Shown here piece by piece: positions 26,302 to 33,974 of a stretch of DNA of 56,927 bases. This DNA is from an uncultured Lachnospiraceae bacterium. GTDB taxonomy: Bacteria; Bacillota; Clostridia; Lachnospirales; Lachnospiraceae. The DNA lies in assembly GCA_910588405.1 (NCBI GenBank), contig CAJUPT010000016.1, positions 1 through 56,927 of the forward strand, written 5' to 3'. Both the position numbers and the translations under genes were made by a program. Numbering within the stretch: position 1 is the first letter of the stretch; the number at the start of each line of letters is the position of its first letter. The notes under the pieces were generated by a model. It did no database searches. It worked only from the letters and a program-made list of their open reading frames with translations, and was not told the DNA's origin.

Positions 26302-27333
26302 TTGAAAGCTGCGGTAATGACCGGAATCAGGCAAATCGAACTTAAGGAGCGGGATATTCCCGTGCCGGGACCGGGAGAAGTGCTGATTCGGGTGGAGTAT
26401 GTGGGAATTTGCGGGTCTGACCTGCATTTTTATGAACATGGGGCGATCGGCGACGTGGTGGTACATCCGCCTTTTGTGCTGGGGCATGAGGTGGGAGGAA
26501 CCGTGGAGAAGCTGGGGCCGGGCGTCCAAAACCTGAAACCCGGCGACCGGGTGGCTTTGGAGCCGGGGCGTACCTGCGGACACTGCGAATTCTGCCGGAC
26601 AGGACGGTATAATTTATGCCCGGACGTGATTTTTTATTCCACGCCCCCTTATGACGGCGCATTTCAGGAATATGTAACCCATGAGGCCGGCCTGTGCTTT
26701 AAAATTCCGGACAGCATGGATACGATGGAGGCAGCCCTGATCGAACCGCTGGCGGTAGGGTTCCATGCGGCGGCCCAGGGAGGCGCCCATGTGGGAATGA
26801 CTGCGGCAGTTATGGGAGCCGGATGCATCGGCCTCGTTTCCATAATGGCGCTAAAGGCGATGGGAGTGACCAGGATCATTTCCGTTGATATTATGGAGAA
26901 ACGGCTTTCAAAAGCGTCGGAGCTGGGCGCTACGGATATCGTGAACGGGAGCCGGACCGATGCCGCTGATGAGCTGATGCGCCTGACAGGCGGGAAAGGA
27001 ACGGATCTGGTAATCGAGACAGCGGGTACGGAAGCGACTACCCGGCAGGCGATCCGGGCAGCCAAAAAAGGAAGCACCATCGTGCTGGTGGGCTATTCTG
27101 CAACCGGGGAGATGACATTGCCTTTGAGTATGGCGCTGGACAAGGAGCTGACCATAAAAACCTGTTATCGGTACCGGCACATTTATCCGATGGCCATCGA
27201 GGCTGTGGCTTCCGGGAGGGTAAACTTAAGAGGGATCGTATCAAATGTGTTCCCGCTGCAGGAGATGAAAGAGGCCATGGAGCAGAGCCTGCAAAATAAG
27301 GCGGATATTGTCAAAGCGGTGATAAAAGTATGA
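26302..27333 (+). CDS. zinc-dependent polyol dehydrogenase (sorbitol/xylitol dehydrogenase-like)
   Basis: 343-aa medium-chain dehydrogenase with a TTG start; GGGAGGG lies nine bases upstream. Zinc ligands: Cys in GICGSDLHFYEHG, His-Glu in LGHEVGG, and Glu in IEPLAVGFHAA. The structural loop has CGHCEFCRTGRYNLC. The cofactor fold shows VMGAGCIGLVSIMALKAMG followed by SVDIMEKR, where Asp suggests NAD preference. The motif set is close to L-iditol 2-dehydrogenase and xylitol dehydrogenase. It is clearly different from the dehydrogenase at 20588, so the pathway may oxidise two positions or handle two polyols. Confidence 0.9.
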   Translation: MKAAVMTGIRQIELKERDIPVPGPGEVLIRVEYVGICGSDLHFYEHGAIGDVVVHPPFVLGHEVGGTVEKLGPGVQNLKPGDRVALEPGRTCGHCEFCRTGRYNLCPDVIFYSTPPYDGAFQEYVTHEAGLCFKIPDSMDTMEAALIEPLAVGFHAAAQGGAHVGMTAAVMGAGCIGLVSIMALKAMGVTRIISVDIMEKRLSKASELGATDIVNGSRTDAADELMRLTGGKGTDLVIETAGTEATTRQAIRAAKKGSTIVLVGYSATGEMTLPLSMALDKELTIKTCYRYRHIYPMAIEAVASGRVNLRGIVSNVFPLQEMKEAMEQSLQNKADIVKAVIKV

Positions 27334-27406
27334 GCGGGACACAAAGGAATCGGCTTATTGGATATTGCCCGGTTTGAGAAGGACTTGTGTCAGAAAAGAG
27401 GAAATG

Positions 27407-27796
27407 ATGGATTTTTCAGCGTTGGCCGAAGGCTTGCAGCATATTGGGATTCCCACGGGGGATCTGGGAAAAAGCATTGCTTTTTATCAGGAGATTGGAT
27501 TTCGGCAGGAGCTGCTGACAAAGCATCCGGAAACCGGGGAGCAGGTGGCTTTTTTAAAGCTGGGCGATCTGGTTCTGGAAATTTATGAATGTGACAGTCC
27601 GGCGGGAAAGGACGGAGCTATTAACCATTTCGCGATCGGCGTCACGGATATTGAAGCAGCTTATCAGCTGGCCAGGGAAAATGGGCTGCATATACTGGAG
27701 CCGGTTCAGTTTCTGCCTTTCTGGGAGAAGGGCGTCCGCTTTTTCATCGTGGAAGGGCCGGACAGGGAGCGGGTGGAGTTCAGCCAGATTTTGTAA
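27407..27796 (+). CDS. VOC (glyoxalase/bleomycin resistance) superfamily protein
   Basis: About 129 aa in the paired beta-alpha-beta fold of the vicinal oxygen chelate superfamily. The two halves begin near LQHIGIPTGDLGKSIAFYQEIGF and INHFAIGVTDIEAAYQLARENG; His at the start of each half and Glu in LVLEIYE and VEF are plausible metal ligands. Members include lactoylglutathione lyase, epimerases and dioxygenases, so the reaction is not certain. It is the last gene of the operon and is followed by a strong terminator. GAGG five bases before the ATG at 27407 supports this start. Confidence 0.82.
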   Translation: MDFSALAEGLQHIGIPTGDLGKSIAFYQEIGFRQELLTKHPETGEQVAFLKLGDLVLEIYECDSPAGKDGAINHFAIGVTDIEAAYQLARENGLHILEPVQFLPFWEKGVRFFIVEGPDRERVEFSQIL

Positions 27797-27826
27797 AGAT
27801 AAAGGATGAAAAATATTGGAACAGGG

Positions 27827-27872
27827 AACCGTCGTTTTACGGATGCAGAAAATCCGTTGAACGACGGTTTTT
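27827..27872 (+). terminator. intrinsic terminator of the polyol operon
   Basis: AACCGTCGTT (27827-27836) pairs perfectly with AACGACGGTT (27860-27869), with an inner ACGGAT/ATCCGT stem and a T-run. Confidence 0.92.
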
Positions 27873-27956
27873 AATACTTTTACATAAATTTTTTGGCATT
27901 TCTTCTGTTCAGTTCATTGCAAGTTTCACAAAAAATAATATGTGTGTAGAAACCTC

Positions 27957-28011
27957 TTGACTTAATTTGTGAACATGTTTACAATATATAAAAAATAAAC
28001 GTGTTCACAAA
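27957..28011 (+). promoter_or_regulatory. promoter with 16-bp inverted-repeat operator
   Basis: TTGACT (27957-27962), 17 bases and TACAAT (27980-27985) form a good promoter. Inverted-repeat arms lie at 27966-27981 (TTTGTGAACATGTTTA) and 27996-28011, with one mismatch and a 14-base AT-rich centre. The left arm is itself nearly palindromic (TGTGAACATGTTTACA) and covers the -10. The half-site differs from the site at 16682 in spacing, so another regulator is likely. Confidence 0.75.
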
Positions 28012-28063
28012 TTTATCAAAAAAGGACAGCAGTAAAATTTTTAACGGACAGGAGGAGTATAAA

Positions 28064-29002
28064 ATGGCAGACAAAAACAGACCGCTCAGGCTGGGCATGC
28101 ACACCTACACATTGCACTTTTTCGGACTGGGAGAGAGCTGGGGATTTGGCAAGGATTATTATTTTGAGCAGACCATGTCTCTGTATGAGCTGATGGACAG
28201 GGCTGAGAAATGGGAGCTGGACGGACTTCAGATTACAAAGGTGGATCTTTTGACCACTGCCGAAAAAGACCCGTTTTCAACGGAAAACCTGAAAAAAGTG
28301 GCTCAGGCCGCAAAAGACCACGGCTTATTCCTGGAGTTTAATTCCTCTTTTCACGCAGGCAGCGATTCCCGTGTAAACTGCACGGTGGAGGAAGCCCTTA
28401 AGATCGGCCATGACCTGGATGCGGAGCTGGTGAAGTTCAGCCTTGATATCCTCCGCCCCAGAGAGCTGTACGGCTCCTGCATGCATCCGGAGGTGATGCG
28501 CCAGATGGCCGACCGGTACGACCAGTTTAAGGCAGCGGTTCCGATGATCGAGGAATACGGCATGCAGATCGCAATCGAGAACCATACGGATACTTTTGCA
28601 GATGAGATTCTGTGGATCGTGAACAGATTAAACCATCCGCTGATCGGAACCTGCGTGGATACCATGAACCCGCTGCAGGTGATTGAGAACCCTTACGACG
28701 TGATGGAGAAGATGCTGCCCAAAGCATATTGCTGTCATTTCAGCGACGACATTATTGTAGTTGACCCGCTGGGCGTTCACGATATCGGCGCTCCCCATGG
28801 CCAGGGCTCCATGGACTGCCCAAAGATGGTGGCACAGATCCGGGAGAAGTCCTCGATGGATAAAATTATTTTTGAAAATGAGATCGCTTTTAAGAGTATG
28901 GAGGAGCCTATCGAGGAGGCAAGGGCCAGGGAGCTTGCGGCCTGCGAGGAAAGTGTGCGCTATCTGCGGGACGTGCTGAAGCTGGGCGTGAGGAACAGAT
29001 AA
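28064..29002 (+). CDS. sugar phosphate isomerase/epimerase-like TIM barrel
   Basis: 312-aa protein of the xylose isomerase-like TIM barrel (AP endonuclease 2) superfamily. Likely metal ligands are Glu in IAIENHTD, Asp in GTCVDTMNP, His in CCHFSDD and Glu in IIFENEIAF. Such enzymes isomerise or epimerise free ketoses or inositol derivatives (tagatose 3-epimerase, IolE/IolI-like). AGGAGG is seven bases before the ATG at 28064; the frame is open further upstream into the operator, which cannot be translated usefully. First gene of the second catabolic unit. Confidence 0.85.
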   Translation: MADKNRPLRLGMHTYTLHFFGLGESWGFGKDYYFEQTMSLYELMDRAEKWELDGLQITKVDLLTTAEKDPFSTENLKKVAQAAKDHGLFLEFNSSFHAGSDSRVNCTVEEALKIGHDLDAELVKFSLDILRPRELYGSCMHPEVMRQMADRYDQFKAAVPMIEEYGMQIAIENHTDTFADEILWIVNRLNHPLIGTCVDTMNPLQVIENPYDVMEKMLPKAYCCHFSDDIIVVDPLGVHDIGAPHGQGSMDCPKMVAQIREKSSMDKIIFENEIAFKSMEEPIEEARARELAACEESVRYLRDVLKLGVRNR

Positions 29003-29008
29003 AAAACA

Positions 29009-29230
29009 GGGAGTTGCGGAACTGGAAAACAGCAATCACCGGACATGCCTGGGAAAATAGTAAGCGGCTAAAAAACACCCGCTAACTATTTTCCATGCAT
29101 CGCACGTAAGGATCTAAAAGACAGATCCTAAGTGCTCATAGCGACGGGAGGATGTACAGACACTGAAGTGGCTGGAAATTCTCCCAGTTCAGGGGGCATG
29201 GGAGGGGAATTGCGGAACTGGAATAGGAGG
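29009..29230 (+). repeat. nested-hairpin intergenic repeat, copy B (before the MttB-type gene), with an insertion
   Basis: The ends match copies A and C (GGGAGTTGCGGAACTGGAA on the left, TTGCGGAACTGGAATAGG on the right). The outer stem CATGCC (29044-29049) pairs with GGCATG (29195-29200), a compensatory change relative to copy A. About 95 extra bases contain two more hairpins: 29052-29067 with 29079-29094 (16 bp, one mismatch), and GGATCT/AGATCC near 29110-29128. The right end abuts the AGGAGG of the next gene. Confidence 0.75.
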
Positions 29231-29238
29231 ATGGGAAC

Positions 29239-30624
29239 ATGTCAAGAGAACAGATGATACATCAGGCAGCTATGGAGATTATGCAGGAGGTGGGCGTAAG
29301 GATACACAATGAAAAAGCAGTTGAGATTCTGAAAAGCAACGGCATCAGAGTAGAAGGAAATACTGCGTTCTTCACTGAAGAGCAGGTGATGCACTGGGTA
29401 AAGAAAGCGCCGGAATCCTTTACCCTTTATGCCAGAAATCCCAAATATGACACGGTAATCGGCGAAGGCCATATCAATCCCGCCCCTACTTACGGATGCG
29501 CTTTTATCGACGAGTGGGACGGGCTGCGCCGCCGGGGTACCATGGAGGATTATATCAAATGCTTAAAGCTGGTTGAGGCCAGTGAAAATTATACGATTAA
29601 TGGGGGGATTATGATCCAGCCCAGCGACGTGCCGGAGAATGCGGCAGCTATGGAGATGTTTTATGCCACGCTGACCCATTCTGAAAAGGCCATTATGCTT
29701 CCCACAGGCTTGAAGGAAGAGATGGAACTGATTCTGGAGGCAGGCAGCGAATTGTTCGGCGGAAAAGAGGCTATGATCGAAAAGCCCAGAATGATTGCGC
29801 TGATCAATACGGTTTCCCCGCTGTCCCTGGATGAGAGGATGCTGGACTGCCTGATGCTTCTGGCTGAGTACGGGCAGGCCGCTATTCTCTGCCCGGCCGC
29901 TATGCTTGGCGCTACCGGCTCCCTTTCCATGGCAGGAACCCTGGCCAGCGGCGCGGCCGAGAGCCTGGCGGGCATCGTGCTGGCCCAGATGATCCGTCCC
30001 GGCACACCGGTGGTATTCGGCGTACAGTCCACGGCAGCGGATATGAGAGGCGGCATTACCTTTGCCTGTGCCGCGCCGGAGGGAACGCTGATGCAGGGCT
30101 TCGGGGCAAACCTGGCTCAGTTCTACGGCCTGCCTTCCAGAGGCGGCGGCTGCCAGACCGACGCGCCGGTAGTGAACTGCCAGACAGGGTATGAGTCCAT
30201 GCTGACATTCTCCAGCGCATACCGCCACGGCATCAATCTGATTATGGAAGCCGGCGGCGTAATGGACAGCGTAAACGCCACATCTTTTGAGAAGATGGTG
30301 ATCGATTTTGAGATTATACGCCAGGTGAAGACGGCGTTCACGCCTATCGAGGTCAATGAGGAGACGCTGAATCTGGAAGAAATCAAGGAAATCGGCCATG
30401 ACGGCAGCTTCGTCACTTCCGATTATACCCTGGATAATTTCGACACCCTGTATTCTCCCCGGGTAGGCTCCCGGAATGCGAAGGGAGAGGATTATTTTAA
30501 GGAAAGCATCGACAGAGAGATGGCCAGGCTGCTGAAGGAATACGATAGTAACAAGCCGGAAACAGATGCGGATGCCATGGCACGGGTAAAAGCGGTGCTG
30601 GAGAGAAACGGAGCGAGACTGTAG
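29239..30624 (+). CDS. MttB superfamily (trimethylamine methyltransferase-like) protein without pyrrolysine
   Basis: 461 aa in one uninterrupted frame, so there is no amber codon to be read as pyrrolysine. Non-pyrrolysine relatives demethylate quaternary amines such as glycine betaine, proline betaine or carnitine and pass the methyl to a corrinoid protein. Features include the N-terminal EQMIHQAAMEIMQEVGVRIHNEKAVEILKSNG, the barrel strands YTINGGIMIQPSDVPENAAA and the glycine-rich GCQTDAPVVNCQTGYESM. No corrinoid protein or methyl-THF transferase gene lies nearby, which is unusual. AGGAGG precedes the ATG. The substrate may not be a quaternary amine given the sugar genes around it. Confidence 0.85.
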   Translation: MSREQMIHQAAMEIMQEVGVRIHNEKAVEILKSNGIRVEGNTAFFTEEQVMHWVKKAPESFTLYARNPKYDTVIGEGHINPAPTYGCAFIDEWDGLRRRGTMEDYIKCLKLVEASENYTINGGIMIQPSDVPENAAAMEMFYATLTHSEKAIMLPTGLKEEMELILEAGSELFGGKEAMIEKPRMIALINTVSPLSLDERMLDCLMLLAEYGQAAILCPAAMLGATGSLSMAGTLASGAAESLAGIVLAQMIRPGTPVVFGVQSTAADMRGGITFACAAPEGTLMQGFGANLAQFYGLPSRGGGCQTDAPVVNCQTGYESMLTFSSAYRHGINLIMEAGGVMDSVNATSFEKMVIDFEIIRQVKTAFTPIEVNEETLNLEEIKEIGHDGSFVTSDYTLDNFDTLYSPRVGSRNAKGEDYFKESIDREMARLLKEYDSNKPETDADAMARVKAVLERNGARL

Positions 30625-30625
30625 C

Positions 30626-30754
30626 GGGAGTCGCGGAACTGGAATCAGCAACAGACCGGACAAGCCCCGGGAGGATTTCCAGACACTTTAGTGGCTGGAA
30701 ATTCTCCCAGATCCAGGGGGCATGGGAGGGGAGTTGCGGAACTGGAATAGGAGG
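30626..30754 (+). repeat. nested-hairpin intergenic repeat, copy C (before the MFS gene)
   Basis: The inner hairpin has arms at 30669-30687 and 30690-30708 (19 bases each, two mismatches, a 2-base loop). The outer arms CAAGCCCC (30661-30668) and GGGGCATG (30717-30724) have one mismatch. GCGGAACTGGAAT occurs at both ends as a direct repeat. The right end carries the AGGAGG of the following gene. Confidence 0.8.
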
Positions 30755-30760
30755 ACGAGT

Positions 30761-32071
30761 ATGAAAATAACGGGTAGTAAACGATGGGTCATCGTGGCGC
30801 TGTGTGCGCTGATGGCGGGCGTTATGGTGTATGTGCCTTTTTTGCGGTACAGCTATTATGATCAGATGTGTATCCTGTTTACCCAGTACAAGGCCATCGT
30901 GCCTGCTGCTGAGGTAAATGAGTTTATCGGGGATTTCGGCCTGGCATTCGGCGTGGTGTCCATGCTGGGTTATCCCTTCGGCGGTATCCTGGCCGACAAA
31001 TTCAAGGAAAAATGGCTTCTGATCCTGGGCGGCGTGCTGATGGGCGTCTGCTCCTTCTGGTTCGGCATGGTGCCGGGCAAAGTGTCTATTATCATTATCC
31101 ATATCCTGTACGGCGTGGGAACCAGCTTTATGATCTGGTCTGCTTACCTGAAACTGACCCGTAAGATGGGCAATGCAAAGGAGCAGGGACGTATGTTCTC
31201 CACCTCCGAGTTTGTCAGGGGCATTTTCGGCACACTGATCGGCTTTGTGGGCGTGGGCCTGCTGGGTAAGGCCGTGCTTCCAAGCGGTGAGCTGGACCCC
31301 CGGCTGGTGGGACAGCAGTGGAGGATGCTGTTAATGGTCAGCGGTGCGCTGTTTTTCATCTTTGCCCTTTTATTATTCTTCTTCCTGCCTAATGATGTGG
31401 CCGGAGCGGAGGAAGGCGAGGGAGATACCGAAAGCCAGGCGGCTTTCAGCATGGGAAATGTGATTACCGTATTAAAAATGCCGGGAACCTGGCTGATTTC
31501 CGCATTGATTTTCTTCTGTTTTTCCTTTACCTCGGCAGGAAACGGGTATCTGGGCGCCTACACGGTAAACGTACTGGGCATTTCGGCCACGCAGGCCAGC
31601 TTTTTCGCCATCCTGCGCAACTATATTATCGCGGCGGTTATGACCTTCTGCATCGGGTTTATCTCTGATAAAGTGGGCAATAAATCCAAGACGCTTGGCA
31701 TTTACCTGGCCATTGCCTCGGTGCTGTGCGCGGCGCTGATTTTCACCAAGAGCGCGGTGGTGCTCTGTATTGCGGTATCCTTTGCCTTTGCTATCGTCTA
31801 TTCCGGTATGCGCGGGATCTACTTTGCCACGCTGGGCGAGGTGGGTATCCCTCTTCATCTGACCGGCGTTTCCACAGGCATTATTTCCATGATCTGTTAC
31901 CTGCCGGACGTATATTTCGCGAAGCTGGCCGGGGGCTGGCTGGATGCCAACGGTAACGTGGGCTATGACTATATCTGGTACTACACCATCGCCTGCGGCG
32001 TGCTGGGTGTGATCGTGGCTTTTGTCACTTACCGGTATTCAAAAAAGATTGAGAAACGGGAAACTCTGTGA
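30761..32071 (+). CDS. MFS transporter
   Basis: 436-aa transporter of the major facilitator superfamily with about 12 hydrophobic helices. The loop after helix 2 shows the MFS motif as GGILADKFKEKWLLILGG, and the central loop is acidic (GAEEGEGDTESQ). It starts at 30761 with AGGAGG seven bases upstream. It follows the MttB-type gene through repeat copy C and precedes a sodium-coupled symporter, so the unit encodes two unrelated carriers. Import of the substrate or export of a product are both possible. Confidence 0.88.
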   Translation: MKITGSKRWVIVALCALMAGVMVYVPFLRYSYYDQMCILFTQYKAIVPAAEVNEFIGDFGLAFGVVSMLGYPFGGILADKFKEKWLLILGGVLMGVCSFWFGMVPGKVSIIIIHILYGVGTSFMIWSAYLKLTRKMGNAKEQGRMFSTSEFVRGIFGTLIGFVGVGLLGKAVLPSGELDPRLVGQQWRMLLMVSGALFFIFALLLFFFLPNDVAGAEEGEGDTESQAAFSMGNVITVLKMPGTWLISALIFFCFSFTSAGNGYLGAYTVNVLGISATQASFFAILRNYIIAAVMTFCIGFISDKVGNKSKTLGIYLAIASVLCAALIFTKSAVVLCIAVSFAFAIVYSGMRGIYFATLGEVGIPLHLTGVSTGIISMICYLPDVYFAKLAGGWLDANGNVGYDYIWYYTIACGVLGVIVAFVTYRYSKKIEKRETL

Positions 32072-32109
32072 TAAAGCCGGCTGTTCCATAAGAGACGAGG
32101 GGGGATGTT

Positions 32110-33546
32110 ATGAACAGCATAGATGTTATCATTTCAGCCATTTTGGTACTAATCGATCTGGCAGTATGTATTATCATCGGCATACGGACAAAGGGCAGCG
32201 CCGCCGACGCGGACGACTATTTTATCGGCGGAAAAAAGACAGGGGTAGTATTATTATTTCTGACCGCATGGGCATCTTTCAGCGGCTCCGGCAATTTTAT
32301 CGGGCAGGCCGGCCGGGGAGCCATGGAAGGGATCAGCGCCTACTGGCTGTGGCTGGGGGAGGGCTTTTTAGGCGGGATCATTATGGGATATCTGCTGGCG
32401 CCTTATCTGGCCCGGTTTAAATATCTGAGTATGCCCCATTTTGTATCCGGCTATCTGTTCGGCGGCGACAGGTATATCCGCCGTGTGGGCGGAATCGCGG
32501 CCCTGATGCCAAATGTGGTCTGGCCCGGCGCGCAGATTATGGGGGTGTCCTATGTGTTAGAGCAGGTGTTCGGCATCGATTACCGTGTGGCCTGCCTGAT
32601 CTGCGGCGCAGTGTTTATCTTTTATACGGTGAGCGGCGGGCTGACGGCTGTGATCTATGCGGACGCCATCCATGGGACGATGCAGATGATCTTTGCGGCT
32701 ATGGTGATCTGGTTCGGCCTGCAGTCCTTCCATTTTGATTTTGGATTTCTGCGGGAAGGCATTATGGCGGTGGATCCCTCCAAATGGGATCTGTTCGTGG
32801 AAACGCCATTTGCTATCGCCACCAGCTTCCTGACAGGGCTGGTGGGAGCCATATCCAATCCGATTTTCTGGAACCGGGCTTTTGCGGCCAAGGATGTGCA
32901 GTCGGCAAAGAGAGCCTACGGCGTTACCTTCTTCATGAACATCATCCTGGTGTTTCTGATGATCTCCATCGGCATCTCTTCCTTGATATATGTGGACGCG
33001 GGCGACCGGGCGCTGGTGTGGATGATATTAAATAAAATGCCTCGGATCTGCGGCATTATCCTGGCGGAAAGCGTGCTGGCAGCCTGTATGTCCTGTGCAG
33101 ATACCCATTTAAACTGTGCTGCAGCGAACGTTGTATCTGATATTCTTGACCCGGAAGGAAAGCTGCCGGGAAAGGTCAGTGTCAAATACGCAAAGATCGC
33201 CACCTTTGTGGCAGGCGTTGTGGCGCTGGCGGCCAGCCTGATGGGTGATTTTATCTATGCCCTCGGAACCTATGGCTATACGGTCTGCGGCGGCGTGCTG
33301 ATTCCCATGTTTGCGGTGGGGCTCCTTTACCGCGACAGAAAATCAGAAGCCTTCCGTTCCCGTCTCAGCGTAAACGCAGGAAGGGTCGGCGTAACCTGCG
33401 GGCTGGTGACGGCTCTGGCCTTTGAACTGGTTTCGCCGCTGAAAGCCATATTCGGCGGAGGCGTGATCCCGGCGATTGTGATAACGGTGGCGGGTACGGT
33501 GATACCGAATTTCTTTTATCATAATCAGACGTGGAAGTCCGCATAA
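32110..33546 (+). CDS. sodium:solute symporter family transporter
   Basis: 478-aa protein of the SSS family (proline, pantothenate and sugar symporters), with about 13 hydrophobic helices. Family signals include the N-terminal YFIGGKKTGVVLLFLTAWASFSG and the later FWNRAFAAKD and ESVLAACMSCADTHLN. The last corresponds to the sodium-site helix region that in many members reads as a Ser-rich motif. GAGGGGGG precedes the ATG. Last large gene of the second catabolic unit; a separate promoter starts eight bases after its stop codon. Confidence 0.9.
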   Translation: MNSIDVIISAILVLIDLAVCIIIGIRTKGSAADADDYFIGGKKTGVVLLFLTAWASFSGSGNFIGQAGRGAMEGISAYWLWLGEGFLGGIIMGYLLAPYLARFKYLSMPHFVSGYLFGGDRYIRRVGGIAALMPNVVWPGAQIMGVSYVLEQVFGIDYRVACLICGAVFIFYTVSGGLTAVIYADAIHGTMQMIFAAMVIWFGLQSFHFDFGFLREGIMAVDPSKWDLFVETPFAIATSFLTGLVGAISNPIFWNRAFAAKDVQSAKRAYGVTFFMNIILVFLMISIGISSLIYVDAGDRALVWMILNKMPRICGIILAESVLAACMSCADTHLNCAAANVVSDILDPEGKLPGKVSVKYAKIATFVAGVVALAASLMGDFIYALGTYGYTVCGGVLIPMFAVGLLYRDRKSEAFRSRLSVNAGRVGVTCGLVTALAFELVSPLKAIFGGGVIPAIVITVAGTVIPNFFYHNQTWKSA

Positions 33547-33553
33547 ACAAGGG

Positions 33554-33582
33554 TTTACACTTTTTGTTCTTTTTGATATACT
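33554..33582 (+). promoter_or_regulatory. strong promoter of the 40-codon gene
   Basis: TTTACA (33554-33559), a 17-base spacer and TATACT (33577-33582), with a TG one base before the -10 (extended -10). This is one of the best promoters in the window and lies directly after the symporter gene. Confidence 0.75.
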
Positions 33583-33631
33583 TTTTATATAGCAGGTTGG
33601 CCGGTATTTCAAAAAGAAAGAAGGTGAAAGC

Positions 33632-33754
33632 ATGACTGGCAAAGAAGTAGTAAACTTAATTCGAAAATTACGCGAAAAAGGAATGAGCAGTGATGAAATA
33701 CTTGATATTATCGAGTATATTGAAACTCATGATCCGAAGGAAATTGACCAATAA
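33632..33754 (+). CDS. small protein of 40 aa, unknown function
   Basis: A short gene with a good ribosome binding site (AAGGTG, about eight bases before the ATG), its own extended -10 promoter and its own terminator. The peptide starts MTGKEVVNLIRKLREKGM and continues SSDEILDIIEYIETHD. It looks like two amphipathic helices joined by a Gly-Met-Ser-Ser turn, without a membrane segment or signal peptide. Such a helix-turn-helix pair could dimerise or bind a larger protein. I do not recognise a named family. The complete transcription unit argues that this is a real gene rather than a chance frame. Confidence 0.7.
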   Translation: MTGKEVVNLIRKLREKGMSSDEILDIIEYIETHDPKEIDQ

Positions 33755-33789
33755 CGCATTTGAAATCTGAAAGACTGATATTCACCGTG

Positions 33790-33843
33790 GACTGATATGT
33801 GTGGTTTGCAGACTGCAAGAACCGGCATATCAGTCTCTTTTTT
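33790..33843 (+). terminator. intrinsic terminator after the small gene, with alternative left arm
   Basis: GACTGATATG (33790-33799) pairs perfectly with CATATCAGTC (33826-33835), followed by a T-run. A second copy of the left arm, AGACTGATAT (33772-33781), could compete for the same right arm. Confidence 0.85.
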
Positions 33844-33868
33844 GCTTCCTTTTACTGCTGAAATTTTC

Positions 33869-33897
33869 TTGACGGATATTTTTAAATAGGGTAGTAT
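33869..33897 (+). promoter_or_regulatory. promoter of the TetR-type gene
   Basis: TTGACG (33869-33874), a 17-base spacer and TAGTAT (33892-33897), about 78 bases before the start codon. Confidence 0.6.
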
Positions 33898-33974
33898 TTT
33901 ATGTGTTGGCATTCTTGTAATAGGGATATTTTTATACTGCGGAAAAATCTGCGAAAATTGGATGGATAAGTAAT

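Noticed and set aside
29239..30624. Pyrrolysine-containing trimethylamine methyltransferase
   Set aside because: The frame is complete without an internal TAG, and no pyl genes are seen, so a non-pyrrolysine MttB relative is the right call.
29563..30663. Long minus-strand frame opposite the MttB-type gene
   Set aside because: The plus-strand gene has a clear family match and a ribosome binding site; the minus-strand product is low-complexity in character and matches nothing known to me.
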